A stretch of DNA of 64,000 bases, from assembly GCA_031308135.1 (NCBI GenBank), contig JAHLJT010003656.1:72496984-72560983 (forward strand), read 5' to 3'. Below, one piece after another: positions 1-12,499 of the stretch (position 1 is the stretch's first letter; each line of letters starts with the position of its first letter). This DNA comes from Acheta domesticus (Eukaryota > Arthropoda > Insecta > Orthoptera > Gryllidae). The notes beneath the pieces are model-generated. The model ran no database searches, was not told the DNA's origin, and worked only from the letters and a program-made list of their open reading frames with translations. The position numbers and the translations under genes were made by a program.

Positions 1-2359
1 AGGGGTTATTAATACCATCAGAAAAACCTATGTACAGCGCTGCAGTACAATACACTTTGTCATCGACAATACACGCTATTGATAAAATGCACAGAAAATA
101 TTTATATTTCTCCTTTGCACATATCTATTACACGGTAGTTACGTTCGTGCCCACTTCTACTCTACCGTTCCCTGCAATGAGCGGGTCTATATTCCGCTCA
201 CCGCCTTTTAAATCATATCTAATCAATCAGTAGCTACTGCAGACGTACGATTCTCATGCAGCGTAATGGTAAGGTAAATAGTAATGTAAATTGCGTAATG
301 TAAATGTAAATAATGTGAAGTGAACGTATAATACATACGTGCAAAATATTGTAAATAAATTGTTTGATTATGAGTCATTATTTACCAACGAAGACGCCAC
401 ATTCCCTTCTGCTACGATAGACAAACGAACTTGCTAGCTGCGCCTCTGTGATGGCTACGTCCCATTGTAAATTTATTTCCAATTTCATCATGCATGTAAT
501 GGCCGCAACGCCGTCTACTCAGGCAAGACATGTGTGCTAAAAATGGCTATTTTTATATAAAAACTACAGCAAAATAAGCCTTCTAGTATAGCAATAAAAA
601 TACACGCAATGTTAATGATGAATGTTTTCGCTAAATTATGTTACAGGCTGTTTTTGTAAGCGAATTATTAGTGGAAAAATTAAATTAATTTCACGGCAAC
701 AACTATGAAGAGTATTGACATCCGTTACTCCGTCATGTTACGTGAATCTATCCACATCATTTCTGGATCATAAGTATCGGATACGGGGGCAAATGCTAAA
801 TATTGAATGCCGTAGCCAAAAAAGGATAAAATGAGTGCAAAAACTTAGGTATCGTCAGTATCTGCGTCAGTGATGGATTATCTATCGTCTCCTATATTAT
901 TTCAGTAGTATGCCTTCTCTTTGTGGCTCTCACACGCAACCAATCTTCATAAATGAGATATCTAAAGAAAGAGAATTTCACAGAGACGTGACGGATTGCA
1001 CTTTGACTTTAAAAATAGGAAGGGTTTGTTTAAAAATAGCATCTAAATATTCATGTAAAATGCAACTCGCAACATACGTCAGGATTATTTAATCTGTCGT
1101 TAAATAACTCCTAAACGAAGCCTTAAAAATTAAAATTTTGACAAAGAAGGTTTCCTCACACCGTAATCTACAGTATAAGATCATCTTGATCATTCTGTTA
1201 CATTTCTGCTGGTTCGACGATCCTCGATTCTACCCCATCTGTTCAGAGCCAGCAGAGTCTGCAGCTGTATGTGAAATTACTAATTAATTGATATTGTATA
1301 CGATTGAATTACACGGGTGTACCTCTTTGTTTGATAACAAAGTTAAATAAAAATAGTTTGTATTGACAAGGGTGTATTATATTGTTATCAATTACAAGCT
1401 GACATATAGAACAAGTGACGGAGGATAAGAGGGTCTTGAAGAAAAAAATATGTATTACAAGTTTAATATGGAAAGGGAAACATACGAAACAGGGTGGGGT
1501 ATTACATGTGAGAGTTCTCGCAGTGGTACGCTAGAATTACTAATTTCCAATTCGCGCAGAAATTAAAAAAAACAACTATGCAATCTCCTGACATGAAGAA
1601 GAAGTCTATGGTTTCATTAGTTACCCAGGAGCTTGGAAAAGATAACAAAACAATGAAACAGTTTCCATTTTGACTGAGAAATGCAAATATTTGGTGCCTA
1701 TTCTCATTTGGCACATAATGACCTGTATTACAAAAGGCGCCGGTCAGAAGACGAACTACGTAGTGCCACAAGCTTTCTCCACGTCCTTACCCTCACTCCT
1801 CGTCTCTGAAAATTTGTTTACCTTCATTGTGTGACTAGCCAGTAAAATACACGTAATGCTGTGCGCGTGCCTATGTCCAGAATAAGCCATTTTAAGGCGC
1901 GTCGTCCAGTAGACTGCCTTTGTGGTTACGTCAGTGATATAGATTTGACGTTATATTGACTATTGTAAAAAAAATGACAACCAACTACTTGGCTTGTAGC
2001 ATTTAATTTTTGTTCTGGACATTTAGCTATCATAATGGGACGATGGCGATCATAAATAAGATTGCATGACAAGGTACTTCTGCGGAAGCTTCTCATAAGC
2101 CATGTGTGGACAACACCAAAGAAGTGTCTGCTGTAAGAGTCAAGTCATTTATATGTATCTACAAGAACTTTTAAGATGTGTTTTGTATCTCCATATAATA
2201 CGTATTCAATCCATTTAGTATTTCATACAATTTAGTGTTTCACTGTAAAAATGAGTTTTTCTTAATTTTTACCCAAAATAGTCTGTCAGACTCCACCTTT
2301 GTAATATTGATTTGTACAGGTCGCTTTTGTAATGTAGGGTTAAATACTCATATTATTTG
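1..2359. other. AT-rich non-coding DNA
   Basis: No frame resembles a known protein, and the open frames are short (at most 89 codons) and lack recognisable motifs. I see no terminal inverted repeats or tandem arrays beyond short, loosely repeated taatgtaaat-type motifs around 265-315. It is probably intron or intergenic DNA. Confidence 0.6.
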
Positions 2360-2660
2360 CGTCACAGCTGCCGTCATGCGACAACAAGGATCCAAGAAAG
2401 AGGTCGACCGCCATTAGATGAGTGCTACTTACGTGTTGAGTTATGGAACAGCATTTTTTTATATTCTTGGTATGTAAAGGACTGTTGAATTGTAAATATA
2501 CAGTACTAGGTTATTGCAGTATTCGTGAAGACTGTTTTTGTTAAAATATTGTATTAATTGCTGTGCTATATGAGAGTATTTTATTCCTTGCGGAGTGTGC
2601 GTTATACTTTTCTGAAAACCACTTTTTTCAACAGCATTGTTGTTGCTGCAGACCTAAAGC
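2360..2660 (+). repeat. Old interspersed repeat, copy 1 (uninterrupted)
   Basis: This stretch aligns, with gaps, to two separated segments at 28580-28742 and 29809-29960. Shared landmarks are CCAAGAAAGA (2392 and 28619), a T7 run followed by ATATTCTTGGTA (2454-2472 and 28683-28701) and TATTGCAGTATT (2512-2523 and 28731-28742). Further matches are a GTGAAGAC/ACGAAGAC motif just after 2523 and just after 29811, and a downstream AAACCACTT segment. In this copy the left and right parts are contiguous, so it behaves as the empty site for the insertion seen at 28743-29808. The repeat class is unknown and no coding potential is visible. Confidence 0.6.
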
Positions 2661-2809
2661 AGAGGAGACCTTTTCGTAGGCCGTGAACGAGACAAAAATT
2701 AGCTCCTTTTGCGTCATGCAGAGAGCGCAAATGGCACCATTTACACGCACGACATGCCGAATCGATTTATGGCTTCCTTCGTCTACAAAACGACACCAAC
2801 ATAAGAACC

Positions 2810-3125
2810 AGCTGAATTTAGCTCAGAGAATCTGCAGAGTTCTGCAGTGCCTCTGTACTGGAGATTCTAGTGTTTGAGTCCCTTTGATGGCAGATTTCGA
2901 CACTCACGAGGTAGCTACGACAAATTCGGGCGCTGACAGGAGGAGGAGGAGCCGTACTCTAACAAACGAGACATGGATCGCGCGTGATCTTTCCTTCTTT
3001 TTTGTCCTATCCTCTCCCCTTACACTCGCACACTTACATGCACTACCACACATATCGAGAGCAAAGAGCTTGCCTCTATTAGGGTGGTTCCCCGCCTAGG
3101 GGAGCCTGGCAATTTGAGGGCGTAT
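2810..3125 (+). mobile_element. SINE-A, degraded and internally deleted copy
   Basis: It aligns to the intact element at 61625-62164. A tRNA-like head with TAGCTCAGAG and a TTTGAGTCCC B-box relative lies at about 2815-2881. The GGCAGATTTCGAC and CAAATTCGGGCGCTGACAGGAGGAG segments follow in order, apart from a missing stretch of about 70 bases. The conserved block CTAACAAACGAGACATGG, then CGCGYGATCTTTCCTTC, then CCTATCCTCTCCCCTTACAC comes next. The 3' boundary is blurred after about 3125. Divergence from the intact copy is high, so this is an old insertion. Confidence 0.7.
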
Positions 3126-3299
3126 GACTTGCAACAGTACCACCTGCGGTTCTTATGTTGGTTGGTTGGTGGATTGATTTTAATATTGTCATCATCCTCC
3201 GTAATTCCTGTAACACGTTTCATACCACATGAAAATTTCCTTCATATTGTGGTGTCTTTTGGGGCACTGAGACTACGTGGCAGTGTAATAGATTGAGAT

Positions 3300-3540
3300 C
3301 CCGAGACTTGGATAATGCTGCGTAGCAGGCAACTCGTGTGCCGGTCCCGTCCGTCTGGGGATGGGGTGGGGCGGCCGACGCCGGCTCAGAGTGGCGGCCG
3401 GGGTGGGGGCGGGGCTTAGGGAAGCAGAAAACTCTGCCTGGGGCGTCCGCAGCGCCGGACGGCTAAGCGCAAAGCCCGATGAGCTGAGCAAGGTGGCTGC
3501 GTTGGCGGATCTAGAGGGCGGAAAGTGAGAACTGTGCGAG
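3300..3540. other. Short GC- and CpG-rich patch
   Basis: A sharp compositional change to G-rich sequence (for example ggggtggggc, ggccggggtggggg) occurs within otherwise AT-rich DNA. The open frame on the minus strand (3273-3491) is compositionally driven, and I see no domain or splice structure that would support a gene. It could be a CpG-rich regulatory patch or a decayed minisatellite. Confidence 0.4.
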
Positions 3541-4800
3541 TGCTTGATTGTGTTTTAAGTATTAAAATTTCGTAATGCTTCACGTGAGGAAGTTGGTGAC
3601 TGTGTTGCGCAAAATTGAGAGCAGATCGATATTACAGATACTGGGATTCTTACTTTTCTTGAATCATCAATGGGAAATCATTGCACGTACTGATCCACCA
3701 ACACACTAAATAATTTCGTTTTTGGGCCAGTAAATTTACGAAACAATTCATTGTTACGTTTGTGGTAGTGTTTTCAAACAACAAATGAAATTAGTCAGGA
3801 TATTACTATGAATATTTGTTTCACGTCAGTACAAATCAAGTTAACTTTGATGCAAATGGTAATAACTCTTTAACGTCTAATTTAAATTTGATTTGGGGTT
3901 AGATATTTTTACTGTAAAGAATAGTATGTTTCTAATTCGTAAAAAATGTTTGTCACATTTTGACGTAACCCTCAACCTGTGTCGCATTTCCTCGAGACCT
4001 TTGAAAAAATCAGTCTTGGTATTCAACAAAACCTTATAATTGAAAAGATTCTTCACTTTGGTTCAAAAATTGAACAAATGGAGCTGTTGTGCTGCTGCAG
4101 TGTTGATAAATCTTAATAGGGTTGTATTTCTATTTTTCAGAACATATTGTTGAAAATTTCTAGAGAGAAAATTAAGAGAATTCTAAAAGTTCAATGTCAT
4201 TTGTTTTTGTGAAAGTTTTATTGTATGTTCTCCTTTTCAATAAATTATTATGAAATTTGGTATTTATTTAAAAAAATTATTGATAGATTTTCTGATCAGA
4301 ATGATATTGAAAACATTGTTCGTTATAGATTACAGATCTCCTTGTACTTCGAACACGTGATAAATACCTTTTGTACTTTAGAGAAGTCGTTTCTTCAAAC
4401 AATTTCTTATCAAAATACTTTTATTTTCCTATTTCACGTCAGGTAATAAGACTGTAAACATATGATTTTGAAGTTCACAGGAGACGTACTGATCAAGCAA
4501 CAATCAGCAGCGCCACTTTAAGTTGTTTCAATCTTGATAACTGTGTTATAATCCAGCCGTATTGTTTTCATTTTGTGAAAAGATCTTTCAACGTTTTAAC
4601 GTGAAAGTTTCAGGACCTTTCCTGGAAGATGTCCACTTCTGAGTTATCGTAGAATCTCATGCAACCGATTCGTAGTAGCTGTTACGGATTTGAGGGAGAC
4701 CAGAAACGGTTTGGCTTACAATAGACGTGTCGACTGGGATTTCTTATTTCAGGGCGACGGTGTATGGGCGACTTAAAGGGAATATGATATTGCATTACAA
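3541..4800. other. AT-rich non-coding DNA
   Basis: There are no recognisable coding frames, inverted repeats or arrays. The 73-codon frame at 4225 has no known motif. Confidence 0.6.
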
Positions 4801-4810
4801 GTCATATATG

Positions 4811-5040
4811 TTGGTCAAGTTCTCATGGTGGCGGATTTTTGACATTAACTGTGTATCTAGGTAGAAATAAGCTGCTGTCTGGAGAATAATTCTAGCAACC
4901 GGTTGCTCTGACCGATGGTTTCCCCGTGGTTTCTATTATCAACTGCAGGTGAATGCCGGAGCAGTACCCTCAGTAACGAGCCATGGACCCCGCGCGATTT
5001 TTCCTTCCTCTTTCTTACCTTATCCTCTCCCCATATAAAT
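4811..5040 (+). mobile_element. SINE-A, partial copy
   Basis: It matches the intact element from the region just after the B box to the pyrimidine-rich block. The order is TGGTGGCGGATTTTTGAC, CTAGGTAGAAATAAGCTGCTG, GCTGTCTGGAGAATAATTCT, GGTTGCTCTGACCGATGG, CCGTGGTTTCT, CGCGCGATTTTTCCTTCC and TATCCTCTCCCC. It ends abruptly near 5040, before the distal part of the body, so it is 3' truncated relative to the full 540-bp form. Confidence 0.75.
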
Positions 5041-5164
5041 AATCCCTTAGAAACACAATAGTATTCGGGGTGATTTTTGTCAAAAAGAATATGTCTGTTA
5101 ATGAATACTTATTCCGTTCACTCATTATGAATTTGTCACGTATTCTCGGTTGATTTTTTTGGCC

Positions 5165-5520
5165 ATACAGAAAGGCTTCGTGTACCACTGGTTGCCGCTC
5201 AAGAAGGCTGGAGGGGGAGCGGGTGATTGGGGCGAAGAGGTGGGAGGCGGCGGCGGCGGAGGAGGAAGGTTGTGAGCGAAGAGGGCAAGCGGAGTTCCAG
5301 CGAGGGTGCAGAAATCTCGGAAGAGGGAAGGCGAGGGGAGCCGAATGAAGAATTCAAAGGAATAAAAGATCCAGCGGAAGATTTCGGAAGGGCGGAGGAC
5401 GAAGAGGGTAGGAGCATATCGCGGAGATCTATAGCGCAGGGGGTGAAGGCGACAGGGGCTAAAAACCGAAGTCAATATCTCAGGGGGCTGCTTGAATGAG
5501 GTAGCGGCTCCCAGCCTCAG
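5165..5520. other. Purine-rich GC patch
   Basis: From about 5205 to 5455 the plus strand is strongly purine-rich (ggcggcggcggcggaggaggaa and following). Frames are open on both strands (143 codons minus, 90 codons plus). The predicted proteins are low-complexity Pro/Ser or Arg/Glu strings, as expected from a purine-rich tract, so I do not call a gene. Confidence 0.5.
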
Positions 5521-7070
5521 GTAGATGAAGATATGCTTCCTTGTATGAATGCTCATTTAAGAAGGATTCGTGGAAGAAATGGGCCTGCCGTGTATATTAA
5601 TAAAGAAAGATCTGGCGAATAAGTATCTTGATTGAACGTATCTGTCAAAGGCTCAATTAAAAATATCTGTATTGAAGACGTTCTCATTGTATAGACTTGT
5701 AACTCTCCCAATTAAATTACTTAGTATCAACTACACTAAGAAATTGTTACAGATGAGTTACATTATTAGAACGAAAACTTTCGTATACAGTGAGACAATC
5801 TTGCAAAATTACTTCAATAAATACATTCTGAACAATGTAAACTAATGGTACTACAACAGCACATACTTTTCCGCGTTATTGGAAACAGCTATGAAATATT
5901 GAAATATTGCAATTTCTGCACTACTAACATCTTAGCTGTTATTTGAAAACGTCCAATTCAAACAAGAAGCGAACAACTCACTGTTTTCATCGCAATGTTG
6001 TTAGAACTATGTGCATTCTACAACTGCATAAAAATATAATACAAAAGTTTTGTAAACTTGTATTGGAAAAAGAAGCCTGATACCGCGGACAATATAGAAA
6101 TGCATTTCATAGGGTCATGATTAGAGAAGAGTATTCTAAAACCATGCAAAAATACTCTACTAACGACAAATGGTACAGCATTTGGTGCGAAAACTAAATA
6201 TTTTCATGCAAATATCAACATAAATTTGACCATTATAACTCCTTTTCATGCAGCTACATGAAATCACAACAATGACATGTAATTCACAGATATTTTGCGA
6301 GCGCGAAACGGAATTCTATTGTTGAATTCCCTGCATTGTCGATACTCCCTTAAAGAGCTAGCAATTTTTATTTCAAATATTTCAAAGTAAATAATTTCTC
6401 AAAGATTAATGTATAAATGTATAAAAAGGTTCAATGTAAGAATATGAATAAAATGTGCGTGAGAGATGAATAATTGTAACATAAAAGAATCTAACATCTC
6501 AAAAAGTAATTTTCGAATGCGGTTGCTAAGTAATTTTGAAGTGTTGTATAAATACTCTTCTAGCAATTCCTTCAATCTAATATCACAAGTTGGGTCGTAA
6601 CAGAAATCATTCGAATCTGTGTGTTGATGAAATAATTGTTTTCAACAATATTGTAATGATAGTTGATATTCATTTAAAACTATTGACTAAATATTAATGA
6701 TCAAAATTTAAAACTTTTAATACAAGTTGAATTTTCACGTTCTTTGTGGATTTATAAACTTGATCATACACAATATTTAAAGTAAAGGTGAAAATATATT
6801 TTAGGAAAGGTTTTTTTACAGCACCTTGTTCAAAATTGATATTTGACTTTGCGGCACGTTGATTTGAGACTTACAGCGAATAGGCAGCTAAAGTTGTTGA
6901 GAAACCAACATCCAAATATCATGCACATTGAGCTCCTCTAACCCCGGTGTTTTTCCTTTAATGAGAAAACAACTTTCATACGATATCCGCAAACGAGTTT
7001 CTTCAAAATTTCTAGTTTAAATTTCCGCTCATACTTCGATTTTTTAAGATCACGCACGGAAGAGGGAGAG
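5521..7070. other. AT-rich non-coding DNA
   Basis: Nothing recognisable was found: no open frame with a motif, no tandem array and no terminal inverted repeats. Confidence 0.6.
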
Positions 7071-7071
7071 G

Positions 7072-7147
7072 GAAGGCAGACTCCAATTGTGAGCCGTAAA
7101 ATTGGGAGCTCTACTGACGTTGCATCTCCCAATTCGAGTCTGCCTTC
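7072..7147. repeat. Strong imperfect hairpin / inverted repeat
   Basis: The arms GAAGGCAGACTC (7072-7083) and GAGTCTGCCTTC (7136-7147) are perfect reverse complements. Inside them AATTGGGAG (7100-7108) pairs with CTCCCAATT (7126-7134). This gives 21 base pairs, with a 16-nt bulge on the left arm and a 17-nt loop. It could be a fold-back relic of a small DNA transposon or a transcribed stem-loop. The sequence does not show which, and no flanking target duplication is obvious. Confidence 0.7.
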
Positions 7148-7149
7148 TA

Positions 7150-10100
7150 TCTTTCTTGTTCGTACTTGACCTTCAGACGAAACGTTAAAATAATCGAAGT
7201 ATATTTTGAATTCTTCCCCTGTATTATACAGAAAACTAATTACTGACCTTTAAACAAGTATAATATAAGCTTTAATTGTTTACTACATTTAAACCAAACG
7301 TTGAAATCCACTTTAGATAGAAACATACGGACTGTTTCAGTGGTTTGCAGAATACTGTTAACTTCTAAATATACCTCAGATTCATCCCTTCACACCCGAG
7401 ACAAACAAAAAGTTGCTTTGCCTTCAGCAAAAACACTTCCCGGAAAACCATGTAAAGCAAAATCCGATATCTTGGCTGACGTTATCTCAGCAGTCTTGGG
7501 AGCGTAATTTGGGAAATACGTTCACGCAAGGCTAACTCACTCGCCCTTTTTCTGACTGCATCTCTTTCTCTCTCTTGTTTCGGGAAAGTAACAAAGAGAG
7601 ATTCAAAGACTGCATGAGCAATTTAAACCTAATAGTAAAAAACATTGCTTGAATAATCAAAAGTAATTGAGTGCGTTATTTACAGAAAATCGAAAATTTT
7701 TTGTTAGATAATTATGAACATGAGAAAGTTTAGAACAATGCTGGTAATATTTTTATTCACTTTGTCTAATGTCAAAGTCTTCGAAATTTAGATCATTTTT
7801 GTAATAAGAATTATTAGAAATTATTCAAATAATTCATGACCTCCTATTAATTATCACCAAGATGAGTAAAAAATGTAGTTATTTAAAGAATGTTATGGTT
7901 CATGGAATTTTTCACAAAGTGGAAAAAATAGTTTATGAAATTGATTTTGAAATATTTTATTACAATATTCGATCGATTATCAGAGTTTTTGATAAATGTC
8001 GAAACTTGTATTGTTATAGGATGTACCTCGATATTTATTCCTATTATCTAGGACACTTCTTTGACACCTGAAAACCGCTGTCGTATTCGTATTATTATGA
8101 CCTTTACGAAACGCGTGTTCTTATGAATTTACTATAACATCCCTTTTTCGCCAGAAATATAAGAGAAAATTACATTTTTGAGTATTTCTGCAAAAATGTG
8201 TTATAGTTATTTACTATTGACCGTTTCACAGTGTTTGTTGCAAAAATAAGTAGAACTAGAAATATTTATTAGTGTAGACGTTAATCATAACATTTTTACG
8301 GTGCTTAGTGCTAACGCAAGATGTTGACTTAGAAAACATTTGAATTTCGTCTCTTTTTGAAGTTTCAGGTTAGATATTTTGTTCTAACTCTTTCAGCTTG
8401 TTATTTTTTTTTCTGAAGAATCTTCAATGAATCTTTCTTTCATTTTATCAGAATTTCAGCCACCGCGCCGTATCTTTTTACAGTCACCAGATTCACTATA
8501 AAATCAGCAAGCAATGATGCTGGCAATTTTGGAAAACAATAACATGTGTATTGTTCGGAATTTTTAAAAGGTGAAAACACTTAAGGAAAACCAATTAACC
8601 ACGGTACTTCGAGTTAATAACGTCAGCGAACGTATTTATAGCCCTCGATTAACTGCAAGGATCGTGTAATTGCTCATTGAAGACTGGCTGTGCCTCTCCG
8701 TGGTTGTGTTGACTACTACGCCGTAGGAGGTGATACATCTGATGTGGCTTACTGAAAGCCTCAATTTTGCCTTTTGAATACATGCGTCACGCTTAGAAAC
8801 CAAACTACGCAGATTTGGAACCAACAAAAAGTCTGGCACTCGCTTCATTCACCAATGAAACTGAAGTTAAATATTTTAGTATTGTTTTTATGTCATTGGC
8901 AAAATACCTTTAGATCTTGAAGTATGGTGAAAACTATATCTACAGCCAATTCATGATATTATCCTTCCGTATTAATACGCATTATAAAATGTATTGTAAA
9001 ATCTATTGTAAAATATTAACGTTCGCAATATAACTTTAATTTTATAAAAATATTCTATTATGACCAAAATAATAGAACTTTACCTTTGTCTTTGTAAAGA
9101 TAGTTCTTTTTGCTTTCAATGTTCAGGAACATCAAGATTTATCAATTAATTCACATTCGACATGGTCTGAAATTGCTGGAAATTTTCAATTATGCACCCT
9201 AAGTGGAGTGAAGATAGTAAAGAATACTCCTCCTAATGTGGGGTGAATAGATGTCATTAATTGCTTCCTAACATATCCCAAGGGTTACGATTTGAGTTCA
9301 GCACACACATTTCATCGTTTATGGTCATTTGCAACAAAGCATGAAAAAGTAAGACTGCAAAGCTTAAAGGAAAATAATAATTGCACTTATTTGTTCTACT
9401 TTTAAGTATTTTTGTCAGAACATTTTTGGTACTTCGATGACTCGAAACAAAGAGCTGATACTATTTAAAAACGTAACAGTATTGCAATGTTTTGTGGAAC
9501 TTTTCTCGATGTTTTCATATCCACCGTTTGTTTCAGATACTTGCAATTTCTTAATGTTATAAAAAATCTATTGGAATTGCGTCACAAGACCACATGATAT
9601 ACTTTTTCTACTCAATTTATTCTATAAAAGTTTATATTTTATTAATTCTCTAAATATGTGTACTATATTTATTCTATAATATATTTATACAGAATTTTTT
9701 TCTCTGTATATTTCCAATAAGAACAAATTCTTTTGCAACTTTGGATTTCATAGTAGAAAGGAAGTGAATACACTTCCCAGTCTGCTACATATTTCCACGC
9801 GTAAATTTATTAACTTGTCGCATCTACATTCACTTGCATACCGCACGAACAGTGGTCCAGTTTTATCGTCAGATATTTGTTACTAGTTAGGCCTATGCGA
9901 ACTTTACATGGTTTGTAAATTGTTGTTATAAAATCGAAAATAACACAGGCCAACTAAAAAAAGGTTTCAAAAACATTTTAAATCTTGATTGATGATTTTA
10001 TAGTTGTTTTTTTTTGTTTGCAGAATACGCATCTGAACTCTGTTTGTTTCCGTCTCCCACAGTTTAATCACAATATGATCTATTAAGATATGAGAAAATA

Positions 10101-11845
10101 TATTAAATATGCAATGAAAACGACTGCAGTAAAAGACTTTTAAAATACCATCAGAAATTTATTTAAACATAGAAGATGGCTTTATATCTTAACTTTACAT
10201 TCTACAAATGCTTTACGTGTCCATTGACATATATTTTCTGGTACTTCTTGCCAAGTGCTACTGGGACTTAAACAGCTCGATGTGCGGTAGAGGAAGGGAT
10301 CACAATATAGAAAAAGTTTACCAAAGCGCGTACTAACCCCTTTGTCGTCCTAATACTTTCTCAGTGTAACTTCCTGCATCTCATACGTTTCTAAAGACTC
10401 AGTGCTAAATTTGCCTAGCTGTACAGAGAAAATGTTAAAATGTGAACAAATGTTGGGTGATAGGGCATTTTTAATGTGATTTTTGAATAAGTGTACTTAA
10501 AACGATAAGATTTAGGTGAGCACACACAAAGGTTTCTTCGCCGTTGGCCTATGTAATTTTATATTGGGACATAATTCGAATGACCAGAACCTTTGCTGTA
10601 CAGCAGTGCGCTCGGTGCTTTGTGGGAGTAAACATTAATATTGTTTAGGGGTTGTTAAGAAAGCAAATACACAGACCTGTGAGATTTACGAGTAGACAAA
10701 TCGAGCGCACAGCAGGTTTTTCACCCGTTTCTCCTACAACTTCTTCCATCATCGCTTCATAATTCTCCTCATCATTACCACAATCATTTACCCAAAAGAA
10801 AATCAATTGTGGGTGTCAATGACCTCAGCGGACAAAGGGCTTGTTTTTTAAATTTATTTTCGAATAAGATCGTCAGCGGGTTGCTGCTTTACATTACATC
10901 GTTGAAATGCTTTACATTTGACTCTTTTCTAACCAACTCTTTTCTAACAAAATCCTGTCAAATTACGAGTACATAAAATGTCAATGAAAATAGATTACAA
11001 TCTAATTCTTAACAAAACTTAAAAAAATATTTGAAGGACTTCTAAACCCCCAAAATCAAATTAAATAAATGGGAAAACAAAGTTAAAAAATGTTGATTGG
11101 TGAACATGTATGTAGTTTGATTTAATGGACTGACATTAACTGAAAGAACATCCCATGTCTTTGACGTATGCAAAGAGATCAAGGAAAATTAATAATTTTG
11201 TACCCTCGATGTTCGGCTCTGCATACTTGAACGAAGCTCCGAGCCGCTATTCACAAGGGGTCGCAATTTATGTCAAGAGAAAGTGAAATAGAAAAGTTCT
11301 AAACTTTCCCATACGTTTTTCAAGCCTTATCATCTTCTTCAGCCGGAAGTAATTTCCTACTTGGAAAATCGTACACCCAAAGGAGAATTCAATCCAGATT
11401 CTCCAAATCCCCTCAACCACATATTACAACTACAGGTGCTAAAATAGCACGTACTTTTTCGCCCGAATTTCACGCAAAATTACGCAAAAGTACTCAAATT
11501 TTCGAAAAATTGTAGATCACCTTATTCCAAAATATATCTTTAAGGAACAGATTTTTTTACTAAGGGGAAAATCTCTATAATTACAATTTTAGTTGTAGAA
11601 GACGCTGCAAAAAGTTTGAATTTTTGCGATTTTTGTAAAATTAGTTTTCAACGAAAATGAGACCTGCACCATTCTCTTAAATATCCTTCACATTACCCGA
11701 CAACAATATTTAATCAAAAACAATGAGTCATTTTTTGAATATTTGTAAAATGTCCCAGGGGCTTCATGTAAAGTACCCCTCCCCCCAAATGAAATATCAT
11801 TTTTAAATTTAAGGGGCCACGACATCAGCCAGATCCATTGAGGAA
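7150..11845. other. AT-rich non-coding DNA
   Basis: A long AT-rich stretch with only short frames lacking motifs. Small local repeats such as two nearby ATTGTAAAAT motifs (about 8990-9015) are present but unremarkable. It probably belongs to the intron downstream of the minus-strand CUB exon. Confidence 0.55.
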
Positions 11846-11849
11846 TGTC

Positions 11850-12066
11850 AGTTTTGTAGGAAATAGGCTGAACAGTTTAACCGCTAGTGCTGTTCACAGA
11901 CAGTCAGACGTTTTGCTGTCATTCGATTTTTTGGTATCAAGAACCCACAAAACATGAATTCTGTCTACACCACGTATTAGAGGATTTTTTCTTAATTTAG
12001 CAATAGAAGTTATCCACTTTTTAGTTACGTGGGCCTTGTAATGAAAGTTTTTCTGTCGAAAATTCG
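11850..12066 (-). repeat. Interspersed repeat shared with 36.53-36.79 kb, copy 1
   Basis: Its reverse complement matches 36529-36785. Shared blocks in order are GAATTTTCGACAGAAAAACT, GTAACTRAAAAGTGGATAA, CAGAATTCATGTTTTGTGGG, a TACCRAAAAATCGA block and a TTAAACTGTTCAGCCTATTT / CTAAACCGTTCACCCAATTT block. Identity is moderate with small indels. The class is not recognised and there is no coding frame. Confidence 0.7.
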
Positions 12067-12274
12067 CCGTTTTTTGCGTAGCATTACATTACATTCTCTC
12101 AACTCCGTGGCAAGAAAGTAAAAACTGAAATTGAGTACTCCAGAGGGAGTGGCCTCTGGCTGATATGACGCCTAAAACGAAGTTATTTATTAATCTATCA
12201 AAAATCTCTCGTAAAACGCCAATCCGCTGTATAAGAATATTGTTCAATAAAAGAAAAAAAAGACGTTTGCGTAC

Positions 12275-12492
12275 CTGGAGGTACCCGCCGTGGCAGTGGG
12301 TGGCGTTGACGAGCGTGCCGACCTTGAACTTCTTGAAGCGGATGCGCAGGATCCAGTCGCGGGGCGTGCCCCGGAAGGACCGGAAGCGGTACCAGCACGT
12401 GACCGGGCGCCCTATCGTCAAGGGCGTCACTTCGGGACTCGTCACGTCCTCGTAGATGTCCACAGTCTTATTGCAGTGATCACGTTTCCCTT
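12275..12492 (-). CDS. Internal exon encoding part of a CUB domain (extracellular protein)
   Basis: This is the only convincing protein-coding segment in the window. On the minus strand a pyrimidine tract ending TGTTTCAG is followed by 218 exonic bases and then the donor CAG/GTACGC. The reading frame enters after a split codon (two bases of it in this exon) and leaves in phase 0. The 72 complete codons give a CUB-like pattern: Cys6, then TCWYRF with Cys32, an alternating hydrophobic/basic strand WILRIRFKKFKVG (residues 46-58), Cys66 and GGYLQ at the exon end. Two N-glycosylation sequons, NKT (7-9) and NAT (62-64), fit an extracellular location. CUB domains are roughly 110-residue binding modules of secreted and membrane proteins, so the rest of this one must lie in exons outside this sequence or not recognised here. 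The frame continues open past the donor to 12089, but that part has no CUB character and is intronic. The exact family (for example a SOL-1/LEV-10-like synaptic CUB protein or another CUB receptor) cannot be decided. Confidence 0.82.
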
Positions 12493-12499
12493 CTGAAAC

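Noticed and set aside
12089..12274. Continuation of the CUB frame past the donor site
   Set aside because: A strong CAG/GTACGC donor ends the exon, and the downstream residues (RLFFLLLNN and so on) come from AT-rich intron and lack CUB features.
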